The translations under genes and the position numbers were made by a program. Below are positions 8,345 to 18,127 of a stretch of 51,950 nucleotides of DNA, in pieces (position 1 is the first letter of the stretch; each line of letters starts with the position of its first letter). The stretch is from assembly GCA_039812685.1 (NCBI GenBank), contig JBDIBB010000012.1, positions 1-51,950 on the forward strand, written 5' to 3'. The DNA comes from JBDIBB01 sp039812685 (GTDB taxonomy: Bacteria; Acidobacteriota; Vicinamibacteria; Vicinamibacterales; JAFNAJ01). The notes under the pieces are model-generated. The model was not told the origin of the DNA, ran no database searches, and saw only the letters and a list, made by a program, of their open reading frames with translations.

Positions 8345-9091
8345 TCATGGCAGGGACAACCGGGGCAGGCCAAGCCGATCGCGGGCCATGCGGCGGGCCG
8401 CCGCGTCCTCGAGGCGCGCGTACTCGACAGCCGGCATCCGGTCCGCATACGCCGCGAGGTCCTGCCGCGCCTCCGCGCGCGCCGCGGCCAGCACCTCGGC
8501 CGGCGCCTCATCCGGCAAGGCGTCGAGCAGGGCCTCGTCGAGCGCTTCGAGCCGAGCCAGCACCACGTCGCGCGCCTGGCCGCGCGCGCCCTGCGCCTGG
8601 CGTCGCAGCGACTCCACGTCGGAGAGCATCGCCTCGGCGCGGGCGCGCAGCACCGGCGGGCCGCCGTGCGTGGCGAGAAACGACGACAGCCGCACCGCGA
8701 CGCGCTCCAGGTGGCGCGGCAGCGACGTCGGCCGCGGCGCCGCCGCGGCGCCGTCCTCCCCCTCTTCCGTCGCCGGCGACGGTGCCGCGCCGGACGGCGC
8801 GTGCAGGGCAAACCCGATCGCCCGGCGCCATTGGTCGAGGACATCGGCGACATCGGCCTCGCAGAACTCGAGGCGCAGCGGCCGGCGGCCGGCCGTCATC
8901 GACCGCGCCGCGCGTTCGGCCCGGCGGTCGATGCCCCGCATGACGATCTTCAACGGCAGGCCGTCGGCGTGCCACCGTTTCGCCAGGTCGAAGGCGACGC
9001 CCACCACGCGGATCAGGTGCCCGCCGTTGACGCGGCACAGGTGCGCCTCGATCGCACGGCAGTACGCGCCCAGGTCCACGTCGGGTGTCAT
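8345..9091 (-). CDS. Conserved-looking hypothetical protein in the birA-rlmD interval
   Basis: 248 residues from ATG 9091, which lies 4 nt after the birA stop. The N-terminal half is mixed alpha/beta (DLGAYCRAIEAHLCRVNGGHLIRVVGVAFDLAKRWH, a basic loop IVMRGIDRRAERA, then LRLEFCEADVADVLDQW). A Glu/Ala/Pro-rich linker leads into a long charged helical C-terminal part (LERVAVRLSSFLATHGG...). There is no signal peptide or membrane segment, so it is cytoplasmic. I do not recognise a family. The tight spacing between birA and the methyltransferase supports a real, co-expressed gene; the basic N-terminal face would suit nucleic-acid contact, which is only inference. Confidence 0.75.
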   Translation of the reverse strand: MTPDVDLGAYCRAIEAHLCRVNGGHLIRVVGVAFDLAKRWHADGLPLKIVMRGIDRRAERAARSMTAGRRPLRLEFCEADVADVLDQWRRAIGFALHAPSGAAPSPATEEGEDGAAAAPRPTSLPRHLERVAVRLSSFLATHGGPPVLRARAEAMLSDVESLRRQAQGARGQARDVVLARLEALDEALLDALPDEAPAEVLAAARAEARQDLAAYADRMPAVEYARLEDAAARRMARDRLGLPRLSLP

Positions 9092-9095
9092 CGAA

Positions 9096-9977
9096 TCAGA
9101 TCCACTCGACGTCGCCGGCCACGACGTGCAGGCGCTCACCGGTGACATCGGCCACGACGGCCAGCGTCCCGTCGTCGGCCAGGCCCGCGGTCACGCCGGT
9201 CAGGCGGCGGCCGTCTGCGGTCACCTTCACCCGCGCGCCAACGGCCGAGGGTGCACGCTCGCGCCATCGCCGGATCATGCCGGCAAGGTCGCCGGCAAAC
9301 AGCCGTTCGCGCTCGCGCCCGAGCGCCGCGCGGCACGCGGCAAACAGCGGGAACACCTCGACGGGCCGGCCCGTCTCGGCCCGGACCGACGTGGCGAGCG
9401 TCGCCACCTCGGGCGGGTGCACCGCGGGATCCAGGTTGATGCCGATGCCGACGACCACGTGCCGGATCACGCCGTCGGTGACCGAACCCTCGGTGAGGAT
9501 ACCGCCGAGCTTGCGTCGATCCCATCCTCCCGCGTCCCCCGCGCGACGCTCGACGATGAGATCGTTGGGCCACTTGATCGTTGCGGCGAAACCGGCCACC
9601 TCGACGAGCGCTTCCACGGAGGCGACGGCCGCCATCAGCGTGAGCAGCATGACGGGCGGCGGGGTTGCGAGCGGGCCGGGAACGACGGCCGCTGCCGGCG
9701 GGCGAATCAGCGCGGAGAAGTAGAGGCCCGCCCCTGGTGGCGAGATCCACGCGCGCCCGCGGCGGCCCCGGCCCGCCGTCTGGGCACGCGCCAGCACGCA
9801 CGTGCCGTCGGGAGCGCCGGCTGCCGCCAACCGTGCCGCCACGTCGTTGGTCGAGCCTGTCTCCTCGAAGTAGAGCACCGGCGCCTCGCGCCAGGCGCCC
9901 GCATCACAGGCGGCCAGCGCGCGAGCGAGCCCGGGCGGCGCGGGGTCGCTGTTCCAGCGGCTGTCGACGCCGGTCAT
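9096..9977 (-). CDS. birA: Biotin--[acetyl-CoA-carboxylase] ligase
   Basis: 293 residues. It makes biotinyl-5'-AMP and attaches biotin to carboxyl-carrier domains. Signatures in order are EETGSTNDVAARL, ARAQTAGRGRRGRAW (biotin/ATP-binding loop), IKWPNDLIV and GIGINLDPAVHPP, followed by the small C-terminal SH3-like domain (VGARVKVTADGRRLTG). There is no N-terminal helix-turn-helix before ETGSTND, so this is a group I ligase without repressor function. It follows valS by 19 nt. Biotin-dependent propionyl-CoA carboxylase would feed the methylmalonyl-CoA mutase encoded upstream in the same cluster, which makes functional sense of the neighbourhood. Confidence 0.94.
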   Translation of the reverse strand: MTGVDSRWNSDPAPPGLARALAACDAGAWREAPVLYFEETGSTNDVAARLAAAGAPDGTCVLARAQTAGRGRRGRAWISPPGAGLYFSALIRPPAAAVVPGPLATPPPVMLLTLMAAVASVEALVEVAGFAATIKWPNDLIVERRAGDAGGWDRRKLGGILTEGSVTDGVIRHVVVGIGINLDPAVHPPEVATLATSVRAETGRPVEVFPLFAACRAALGRERERLFAGDLAGMIRRWRERAPSAVGARVKVTADGRRLTGVTAGLADDGTLAVVADVTGERLHVVAGDVEWI

Positions 9978-9996
9978 GGGCGTGCCTCCCCGGGCC

Positions 9997-12624
9997 TCAC
10001 TGTGCGGGCTGGCCGGCGGGTGGCAGTTCGCCCAGCGTCACCTCGGCCGAGAAGGCGTCGGCCTCCACGGCGTCGATGCGCTGGACGAAGCCCGCCGCCG
10101 CGACGTCGGCCTGTACCGCGTCGAGCAGGCCGCGTCCGGCGGCATCCACGTGCACGACCAGGCGCGCCACCGGCGTGCGCAGCGGCTTCTGCGCCTCCGA
10201 CTTCGTTCGCCGCACCGTGCCGAGCAGATCGGTGGCGAAGGCCAGCGCACGGCGTCCGTGCTCGTCGGCCCCGCCGAGCGGCTCGAGCACCTCGGTCGTC
10301 GTCGGCCACGGCGCGCGGTGCACGGAGCCGTCGCGCCACCACGACCAGCTCTCTTCGGTGACGAACGGCAGGAACGGCGCGAACAGCCGCAGCAGCACGT
10401 GGAGCGTGGCGAGCATCGCCGCGTTGGCCGAGGCGGCGCCGTCGGGTCCGTGGTCGCCGTACCGCCGCGACTTCACCAGCTCGAGGTAGTTGTCGCAGAA
10501 GTCCCAGAAGAAGGCCTCGGTTCGCTCGAGCGCCCGCGCGTAGTTGTAGTCGCAGAGGTCGGCGGTGGCCTCGCTCACGAGCTGCGCGAGCGCCGTGAGC
10601 AGGCCCCGGTCCACCGGTGCCGTCACGGGGCCGGTGGGCTCGCACCGCGTCAGGACGAACTTCGATGCGTTGAGCAGCTTGATGGCAAGCCGCCGGCCCA
10701 CGCGCATCTGTCCCGTGTCGAACGCCGTGTCGGTGCCGGGCCGCCCGCTGGCGGCCCAGTAGCGCACGGCGTCCGACCCGTGCTCCACCAGCAGCGCCAT
10801 CGGCGTGACGACGTTGCCCTTGGACTTCGACATCTTCTTGCGATCGGGATCGAGCACCCAGCCGGAGATGGCGGCATTGGACCAGGGCAGCGAGTCGTGC
10901 TCCACGTGGGCCCGCAGCACGGTGTAGAACAGCCACGTGCGGATGATGTCGTGCGCCTGCGGCCGCAGGTCCATCGGAAACACCCGGCGGAACAGGTCGT
11001 CGTCGACGCCCTCGGCGCCGGCCACCTGCGGCGTGAGCGACGAGGTGGCCCACGTGTCCATGACGTCGGGATCGCCGGCGAAGCCGCCCGGCTGGTCGCG
11101 CTGGTCGGCGCGGTAGCCGTCGGGCACGTCGGTCGACGGATCGACCGGCAGGCGCTCGACCGGCGGCACGATGGGCCGCGAGTAGTCGATGGCGCCGTCC
11201 TCGCGCACCGGGTACCACACGGGGAACGGCACCCCGAAGAACCGCTGGCGGCTGATGCACCAGTCGCCGTTGAGCCCGTTCACCCAGTTCTCGAAGCGCG
11301 CCTGCATGTAGGACGGGTGCCAGCGCAGTTGCCGGCCGCGCTCGACGAGCGCTTCACGGTACTCGAGCGTCCGCAGGAACCACTGACGGCTGGTGACGAT
11401 CTCGAGCGGGCGGTCACCCTTCTCGTAGAACTTCACGGCGTGGGTGACCGGCCGCGGCTCGCCCATCAGGTCGCCGCTCTCGCGCAGCTGCTCGACGATC
11501 CGCGCGCGCGCCTTCTGGGCGGAAAGGTGCTCCAGGTCGGCGTAGTGTCGCTGCGCCCGCGCGGGATCGGCCGACTCCCAGCCCGGACTGCCCCACGCCA
11601 CGGGACGGAACGTGCCGTTGGGCAGGATGACGGCACGCACCGGCAGCGAGAGCTCGCGCCACCAGGTGACGTCGGTGACGTCACCGAAGGTGCAGATCAT
11701 CGCGATGCCGGTGCCCTTTTCGGGGTCGGCCAGCGCGTGCGGGCGGATCGGCACGCGCGCCCCGAACAGCGGCGTGACCACCTCGGTGCCGAACAGCGGC
11801 CTGAACCGCTCGTCGTCGGGGTGCGCGACCAGCGCGACGCACGCGGGGATCAACTCGGGCCGCGTCGTGTCGATCTCGACGAACTCCTGTCCGCCGGCGC
11901 GCGCGAAACGGACCCGGTGGTAGGCGCCCGGCACCTCGCGATCCTCGAGCTCGGCCTGTGCCACCGCCGTGCGGAAGTCGACGTCCCAGAGCGTGGGCGC
12001 CTCCACCTGGTAGACCACCCCCCGCTGGAGCAGGCGGAGGAAGGAGAGCTGCGACACGCGCTGCGCGCGCTGGCCGATGGTGGCGTAGGTCATCGACCAG
12101 TCCACCGACAGCCCGAGCTGCCTCCAGAGCTGCTCGAAAGCCTTCTCGTCCTCTGCGGTGAGCCGCGAGCAGAGCTCGATGAAATTCGGCCTCGAGACCG
12201 AGACCGGCTGGCGGGCCGCCTTCTCGCCCCGCGTCTTCGCCGGAGACGCGGCGTCGGGGAGAACGAAGGCCGGATCGTAGGGGAGGTGCGGGTCGCAGCG
12301 CACACCGTAGTAGTTCTGCACGCGGCGCTCGGTGGGCAGGCCGTTGTCGTCCCACCCCATCGGGTAGAAGACCTCGCGGCCGCGCATCCGCTGGAAGCGG
12401 GCGATGCAATCGGTGTGGGTGTAGGAGAAGACGTGCCCCACGTGCAGCGAGCCGCTCACGGTGGGCGGCGGCGTGTCGATCGCGTAGACCGCGCCGCGGG
12501 CGCGGGTGCGGTCGAAGCGGTAGGTGCCGTCACGCTCCCACCGCTCGGCCCATTTCTGCTCGAGCCCCTCGAGCGCCGGCTTGTCTGGAACGTCGTGTGA
12601 AGAGGACGGGGCGCGGTCGGACAT
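9997..12624 (-). CDS. valS: Valyl-tRNA synthetase
   Basis: 875 residues, a normal length for ValRS. The HIGH motif appears as SGSLHVGHVFSYTHTD (HVGH about 61-64), and the KMSKS motif is exact at 597-601 (KKMSKSKGNVV). Between them is the CP1 editing domain, with features such as DIDTTRPELIPACVA. The anticodon-binding domain follows (VGRRLAIKLLNASKFV). The C-terminal coiled-coil arm found in many bacterial ValRS is short or absent, since the protein ends soon after the anticodon domain with a TAGF-like beta segment. The start ATG at 12624 lies 21 nt from the receiver gene. Confidence 0.96.
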   Translation of the reverse strand: MSDRAPSSSHDVPDKPALEGLEQKWAERWERDGTYRFDRTRARGAVYAIDTPPPTVSGSLHVGHVFSYTHTDCIARFQRMRGREVFYPMGWDDNGLPTERRVQNYYGVRCDPHLPYDPAFVLPDAASPAKTRGEKAARQPVSVSRPNFIELCSRLTAEDEKAFEQLWRQLGLSVDWSMTYATIGQRAQRVSQLSFLRLLQRGVVYQVEAPTLWDVDFRTAVAQAELEDREVPGAYHRVRFARAGGQEFVEIDTTRPELIPACVALVAHPDDERFRPLFGTEVVTPLFGARVPIRPHALADPEKGTGIAMICTFGDVTDVTWWRELSLPVRAVILPNGTFRPVAWGSPGWESADPARAQRHYADLEHLSAQKARARIVEQLRESGDLMGEPRPVTHAVKFYEKGDRPLEIVTSRQWFLRTLEYREALVERGRQLRWHPSYMQARFENWVNGLNGDWCISRQRFFGVPFPVWYPVREDGAIDYSRPIVPPVERLPVDPSTDVPDGYRADQRDQPGGFAGDPDVMDTWATSSLTPQVAGAEGVDDDLFRRVFPMDLRPQAHDIIRTWLFYTVLRAHVEHDSLPWSNAAISGWVLDPDRKKMSKSKGNVVTPMALLVEHGSDAVRYWAASGRPGTDTAFDTGQMRVGRRLAIKLLNASKFVLTRCEPTGPVTAPVDRGLLTALAQLVSEATADLCDYNYARALERTEAFFWDFCDNYLELVKSRRYGDHGPDGAASANAAMLATLHVLLRLFAPFLPFVTEESWSWWRDGSVHRAPWPTTTEVLEPLGGADEHGRRALAFATDLLGTVRRTKSEAQKPLRTPVARLVVHVDAAGRGLLDAVQADVAAAGFVQRIDAVEADAFSAEVTLGELPPAGQPAQ

Positions 12625-12645
12625 AGACCGCCGATCGTACTACAC

Positions 12646-13500
12646 CTACATCCCGGCCTTGAGGCGCCCGATCTCCTCGAGGACGAGCCGCTCGGCCACG
12701 TCGATCACCTTCTCGTCCACCACCTGCCGCACGAGCGACGCGGACAGGCGCTCGACGACGCGCCGCGTCACCTCTTCGACGAACGCCTCGGTGATGACCG
12801 GGGTCGCGGCCCCGGCCGGCGCCGACGGCGCTGCCGCCGCCGGGCCGAACCCGGCCCAGGACGGTGGCAGGGGGGCCTCGCCCAGTTCGTCGGCCAGGAC
12901 GGCCGAGAAGGCATCGGCCAGCACGGAACCTCCGCCCGCCTGGACACCGGCGGCCGGCGCCATCGTGATCAGGGTGTCGGCATCGGCCTCGACGGCCGGT
13001 GTGCGCTGGCCGGCCGTCGACTCGTCGATGCGGTCGAAGAAATCGTCGAGCGTCGGCGTGCGGCGATCGTCGGCCGCGGCGGGCGCGGCCTGGATCTCCG
13101 GCGCCGGATCGCCGGCGCGCGGCGTTCCTGACGGACGCGCGAGCAGTTCGCGCACCAGCGCGATCACCAGTTGCGGCTCGAACGGCTTGGCCAGCACGCC
13201 GTCGCAGCCCACCGCCCGCGCGCGCGCCTCGTCGAGTTGCTCGAAGGCGCCCGTCATCAGCACCACCGGGATGTGACGCAGCGCCGCCGTTCCCTTCACG
13301 TACTCGGCCACCGCGTAGCCGTCGCGCTCGGGCATGCTGACGTCGGCCAGCACGATATCGGGCGGATCGGCGTCCAGGCGCTCGATGGCCTGCCTGCCGT
13401 CGCCGACGGCCACCACCTGCATGCCTTCGTCCGAGAACGTGAGCTCGATGACCTTCTGAACGGTGACGCTGTCGTCGGCGAGCAGGATCCTTGGCGGCAT
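12646..13500 (-). CDS. Response-regulator receiver protein with a PopZ/DUF2497-like C-terminal tail
   Basis: 284 residues from ATG 13500; a longer frame runs through the upstream mutase gene and is rejected. Residues 1-120 are a CheY-like receiver: ILLADDSVTVQKVIELTF (acidic pair), PDIVLADVSMPERDGY with the phosphoacceptor Asp, the VVLMTG switch Thr and the LAKPFEPQ Lys. A low-complexity Ala/Pro linker follows. The last about 55 residues (ITEAFVEEVTRRVVERL, then VAERLVLEEIGRLKAG) are amphipathic helices that resemble the oligomerising C-terminus of PopZ. No DNA-binding or enzymatic output domain is present. It lies 5 nt after the mutase small subunit and 21 nt before valS. Its sensor kinase is not in the window. 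Confidence 0.8.
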   Translation of the reverse strand: MPPRILLADDSVTVQKVIELTFSDEGMQVVAVGDGRQAIERLDADPPDIVLADVSMPERDGYAVAEYVKGTAALRHIPVVLMTGAFEQLDEARARAVGCDGVLAKPFEPQLVIALVRELLARPSGTPRAGDPAPEIQAAPAAADDRRTPTLDDFFDRIDESTAGQRTPAVEADADTLITMAPAAGVQAGGGSVLADAFSAVLADELGEAPLPPSWAGFGPAAAAPSAPAGAATPVITEAFVEEVTRRVVERLSASLVRQVVDEKVIDVAERLVLEEIGRLKAGM

Positions 13501-13505
13501 GACGA

Positions 13506-13910
13506 TCACACCTCGACGCGCGGGCGCGCGGACGCCACGATGAAGTCGACGATCTCCTGCATCGGCGTGCCCGGCAGGAAGATCCCCCTGACACCCATCT
13601 CCTTCAGGCGGGGCACGTCGACGTCGGGGATGATCCCGCCGACGAGCAGCACCACATCGTCGAGGCCCTTCTCCCGGAGCAGTTCGAGCACTCGCGGGCA
13701 CACGTGCATGTGGGCCCCCGACAGGATCGACAGTCCGATGACGTCGGCGTCCTCCTGGAGGGCGGCCGAGACGATCTGCTCGGCGGTCTGCCGCAGGCCC
13801 GTGTAGATGACTTCCATGCCGGCGTCGCGCAGCGCGCGCGCGATGACCTTCGCCCCGCGGTCGTGGCCATCGAGGCCCGGCTTGGCGATGACGACCCGGA
13901 TCTTTCGCAT
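13506..13910 (-). CDS. mcmA2: Methylmalonyl-CoA mutase cobalamin-binding subunit (small subunit)
   Basis: 134 residues forming a free-standing B12-binding domain. The signature DGHDRGAKV matches the D-x-H-x-x-G loop whose His ligates cobalt, followed by GLSILSGAH and VGGIIPDVDVPRL, which wrap the nucleotide tail. It works with the large catalytic subunit just upstream to isomerise methylmalonyl-CoA to succinyl-CoA. In many bacteria these are fused into one or two long chains; here they are separate genes, as in archaea and many Acidobacteriota. 85 nt separate the genes, filled by an unusual G-rich repeat. The receiver gene follows after 5 nt. Confidence 0.94.
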   Translation of the reverse strand: MRKIRVVIAKPGLDGHDRGAKVIARALRDAGMEVIYTGLRQTAEQIVSAALQEDADVIGLSILSGAHMHVCPRVLELLREKGLDDVVLLVGGIIPDVDVPRLKEMGVRGIFLPGTPMQEIVDFIVASARPRVEV

Positions 13911-13926
13911 GACTGCCCTTCTCGCG

Positions 13927-13995
13927 GGCTTGCGGCTTGCGGCTTGGGGCCCGACCCAGCCCCAGGCCCCAGGCCCCAGGCCCCAAGCCCCAAGC

Positions 13996-13996
<1 letters not shown>
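13927..13996 (-). repeat. Inverted heptad repeat with G-quadruplex potential, between mcmA1 and mcmA2
   Basis: Read on the coding (minus) strand, the element begins at the mcmA1 stop and holds five GGGG runs, each separated by 3 nt (CTT or CCT). On the plus strand the matching CCCC runs are at 13960-63, 67-70, 74-77, 81-84 and 88-91. This is a textbook G-quadruplex spacing. A complementary arm of the same heptad family (GGCTTGC x2 then GGCTTGG on the plus strand, 13927-13949) lies on the other side of a short loop, so a long hairpin is an alternative fold. No gene lies here. Confidence 0.85.
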
Positions 13997-15627
<1,631 letters not shown>

Positions 15628-15635
15628 GGGCTGCG

Positions 15636-15641
15636 ATTATA
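15636..15641 (-). promoter_or_regulatory. Candidate -10 element (TATAAT) for mcmA1, implying a near-leaderless mRNA
   Basis: An exact TATAAT on the minus strand lies in the 41-nt gap between the VWFA gene stop and the mcmA1 start. Transcription about 7 nt downstream would begin one or two bases before the ATG at 15627. No clear TTGACA-like -35 is visible, and no Shine-Dalgarno sequence precedes the ATG. Confidence 0.5.
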
Positions 15642-15668
15642 AGCGAGCCCCGCGCCGCGCGCCGGGGC

Positions 15669-17846
15669 TCACGAGACGACGCGGAAGCCGACGAACTGCC
15701 GCGCTTCGCTCCCTCCGGCCGAGCCCTTCAGCTCGAGGACGTACTCGCCCGCGGGCAGGCCCGCCAGCGGCACGTCCACCTGGAAGCGCCGCGGCTCGCC
15801 CGCCAGCGCCGTCGACGGCAGGTCGGACATCGGCTTGCCCGCCCGGTTGAGCAGCCGGGCGGCCGTCTCGGGCGCTGTCTCGCCCGGTCCGAGCGCGGTG
15901 AAGCGCACCAGCAGCCGCTCGGTACGCCGGAACTCGCGATCGGCCACGGGCATCGCGCCCGGGTCGGCCGCCAGTTGCCGGTACTCGATGGCGGTCCGGG
16001 CCCGCAGCACCTCGGGCGAGGTCAACCTCACCTGCGGGGCCGTGTAGTCGGGCACGTCGAGGTCGAGGACGTCGGAGTCGACCGTGCGGCCGCTCTCCCC
16101 CTCTATCGCGACGCGCAGTTGCAGGCGGCCGGGCGGCGCGTCGAACTCGACCGCCGCGCCGCGACCCGACGCCGTGGGCGACAACGTCCGCGCCCCCGCG
16201 GCCGTGGCGCCGCTGCCGTCGGCGCCTGGCACCTTGCCGCGAAAGTAGGCCGCGCCATCGCCGCCCGCCGCGATGAGCGACACGCGCGACGCGGTGTCAC
16301 GACGCGTCTCGCCTGGCACCGGCGGCACCGGTTCCCAGACGAAGGTGACGCGAGTGCGTCCGTCGTCGCCCGGCCTGGTGCCGACCCAGGTGCGCACCAC
16401 CCGCGCCCGACTCGGCGTCTCCACCGACGCGAGCGCCTCGGTGACACCCCGCTCGGGCCCCGGAGGAGGCGGCGCCAGGGCCCGCGTGACCTCCTCGGCG
16501 GTGAGCGCCCAGTAGCCCTTGCGCGCGCGCACCTGCACGCCGGGCCGCCTGATGCGCACCCGGATCTGGTGGAACTTGCCGTCGCTCGGCGCCTGCGTCG
16601 AGTTGTAGCCGATGAGGTAGTAGGCGCTGGTGTCGCGCACCACCTGCCTGAGCCCCCCTTCGAGATCGTTGCGGTTGACGATGGCCCGGCCGTCGGTCTC
16701 GTCCGCAATCGTGCGCAGCGTGTCCTGCGTGGCCTGCAACGCCTGCCGATCGAAGCCGGGCCCGACGTTCTCTCCCAGGTCGAACTCGAACACCGCGAGG
16801 CCGCGCGGGTCGAGCGTGTAGATCGCGGTGTTGGCGCGATTCGCCGCGCTGTAGACCTGCTGCAGCTCGTGCTGCATGTCGGCGGAATCGAAGAACTGTT
16901 TGCGCTCCTCGGCCACCGTCCCTTCCCCGAGGGTGGGCCGTCCGCGGGCCGGGTTGCCGAGGCCCGGCATCTCGGCGACCGGATCGCGCAGCTGCGGCGG
17001 CAGGTAGAACGAGTAGCCTTCGCTGACCAGCACAACGGCCTTCCGGCCCTCGCGCAGGCCTCCGAGGCGTACCGCCAGTCCCTCGAGCGCCGACAGCGAT
17101 ACCTGGGTCCGCACCCGCTCCACGATCTCGGCGGGGTACATCGAGTACTGCTCCTCGAACGTGTTGCGCGGGCGGTAGTCGAACTTCCGCCCCTCGAAGC
17201 GCTCGATCTCGCGAATCACCGACTCGTGATCGCGCGTCAGCGTGAGCATCGAGACCGGCATGAGCGGGTACATCACGCCAATCATGTCGAGCGGCCCGAG
17301 CTGATCCCGGATGAAGCGGGCCAGCGGCTCGCGCACGCCCATCGACGAGCCGCGCCGGACGTGGTAGTCGTCGAGGAAGAACACGAAAATCCGCGTGTCC
17401 TCGCGCTGCGCCTCGCTCTCCTCGTCGTAGGTCGATCGGATGTCACGCGCGCGCTCGGCGCCCTCGACCACCTGCCCCGTCACCTCCACCAGCTTGAAGG
17501 TCTCGACCGCCTGCGGCTTGCCGTCCTCGGTGACCTCGAAGTCGGCCTGGGTGAGGTCGGTGACCGGCCGGCCCTGCTTGTCGGTGACGATGACGTCCAC
17601 GCGCACGAAGTTGATGTCGGTGCGGAACACCGGCCGGGGCGCCTGCGGATCGGCCTGGGCGGAGGCCGGCGGCTGCGGGACGCCCGATCCGGTCGCGGCC
17701 GGCGGGGTCTGCGGCCGGGGCTGGGCCGGACCCTGCGCCCCTGTCGCCAGGCTGCCCAGCGCGAGCGCGGCGGTCAGGGCCAGACGCGCCCGCGCGGCGG
17801 GCAGGCGACGGGGCCGGCGAATCGGATGGACGCGGCGGGACGGCAT
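15669..17846 (-). CDS. Secreted VWFA-related protein of the acidobacterial type
   Basis: 725 residues from ATG 17846, preceded by GAGGAAG. The N-terminus has a basic stretch and hydrophobic core (LALTAALALGSLATG) typical of a signal peptide, then a Gln/Pro/Ala-rich linker. The next region (DINFVRVDVIVTDKQGRPVTDLTQADFEVTEDGKPQ) is the beta domain that precedes the von Willebrand A fold in the acidobacterial family. The A domain core includes IFVFFLDDYHV, MIGVMYPLMPV and AVVLVSEGYSFYL. The classical DxSxS metal site is not clear; LDDYHV sits in its place. The C-terminal part is beta-rich. The role is unknown; such genes are expanded in Acidobacteria and are thought to be surface or periplasmic. 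Confidence 0.88.
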   Translation of the reverse strand: MPSRRVHPIRRPRRLPAARARLALTAALALGSLATGAQGPAQPRPQTPPAATGSGVPQPPASAQADPQAPRPVFRTDINFVRVDVIVTDKQGRPVTDLTQADFEVTEDGKPQAVETFKLVEVTGQVVEGAERARDIRSTYDEESEAQREDTRIFVFFLDDYHVRRGSSMGVREPLARFIRDQLGPLDMIGVMYPLMPVSMLTLTRDHESVIREIERFEGRKFDYRPRNTFEEQYSMYPAEIVERVRTQVSLSALEGLAVRLGGLREGRKAVVLVSEGYSFYLPPQLRDPVAEMPGLGNPARGRPTLGEGTVAEERKQFFDSADMQHELQQVYSAANRANTAIYTLDPRGLAVFEFDLGENVGPGFDRQALQATQDTLRTIADETDGRAIVNRNDLEGGLRQVVRDTSAYYLIGYNSTQAPSDGKFHQIRVRIRRPGVQVRARKGYWALTAEEVTRALAPPPPGPERGVTEALASVETPSRARVVRTWVGTRPGDDGRTRVTFVWEPVPPVPGETRRDTASRVSLIAAGGDGAAYFRGKVPGADGSGATAAGARTLSPTASGRGAAVEFDAPPGRLQLRVAIEGESGRTVDSDVLDLDVPDYTAPQVRLTSPEVLRARTAIEYRQLAADPGAMPVADREFRRTERLLVRFTALGPGETAPETAARLLNRAGKPMSDLPSTALAGEPRRFQVDVPLAGLPAGEYVLELKGSAGGSEARQFVGFRVVS

Positions 17847-18070
17847 GGCACTTCCTCGGGCCGGAGTGCGGGTCGGGCCCTGTGAGATCGGACGAAAGGC
17901 ATCGGGCGTCGGCCGGTGACCCGATGATAGCGCAGGCGTCGGGCGAGGGCGCGCGGCGCACGGATGGCCAGACGCGGCGACCCGGAAGACGATCGGCATG
18001 CGGGAGCGACGCAACGCCGCCAGGTCGGATGCCCCGGCTGTCGATTGCCGCGCCGCTTGCGCCGGGCTGC

Positions 18071-18076
18071 TAGGAT
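18071..18076 (+). promoter_or_regulatory. Candidate -10 element (TAGGAT) upstream of the acyl-CoA dehydrogenase
   Basis: TAGGAT lies about 51 nt upstream of the GTG start. A TTGCCG at 18045-18050 could be a -35 but the spacing of 20 nt is long. The rest of the divergent intergenic region (17847-18127) shows nothing else I can name. Confidence 0.3.
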
Positions 18077-18127
18077 CGCCCGTGCGGCCGCCACCGGGGC
18101 GGCCGCCCAGCCCAAGGAGTACCTCCC

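Noticed and set aside
9976..12600. 874-residue open frame on the plus strand opposite valS
   Set aside because: It is an antisense shadow of valS in GC-rich DNA. Translation is Arg- and His-rich with no domain, while the minus strand gives HIGH and KMSKS motifs.
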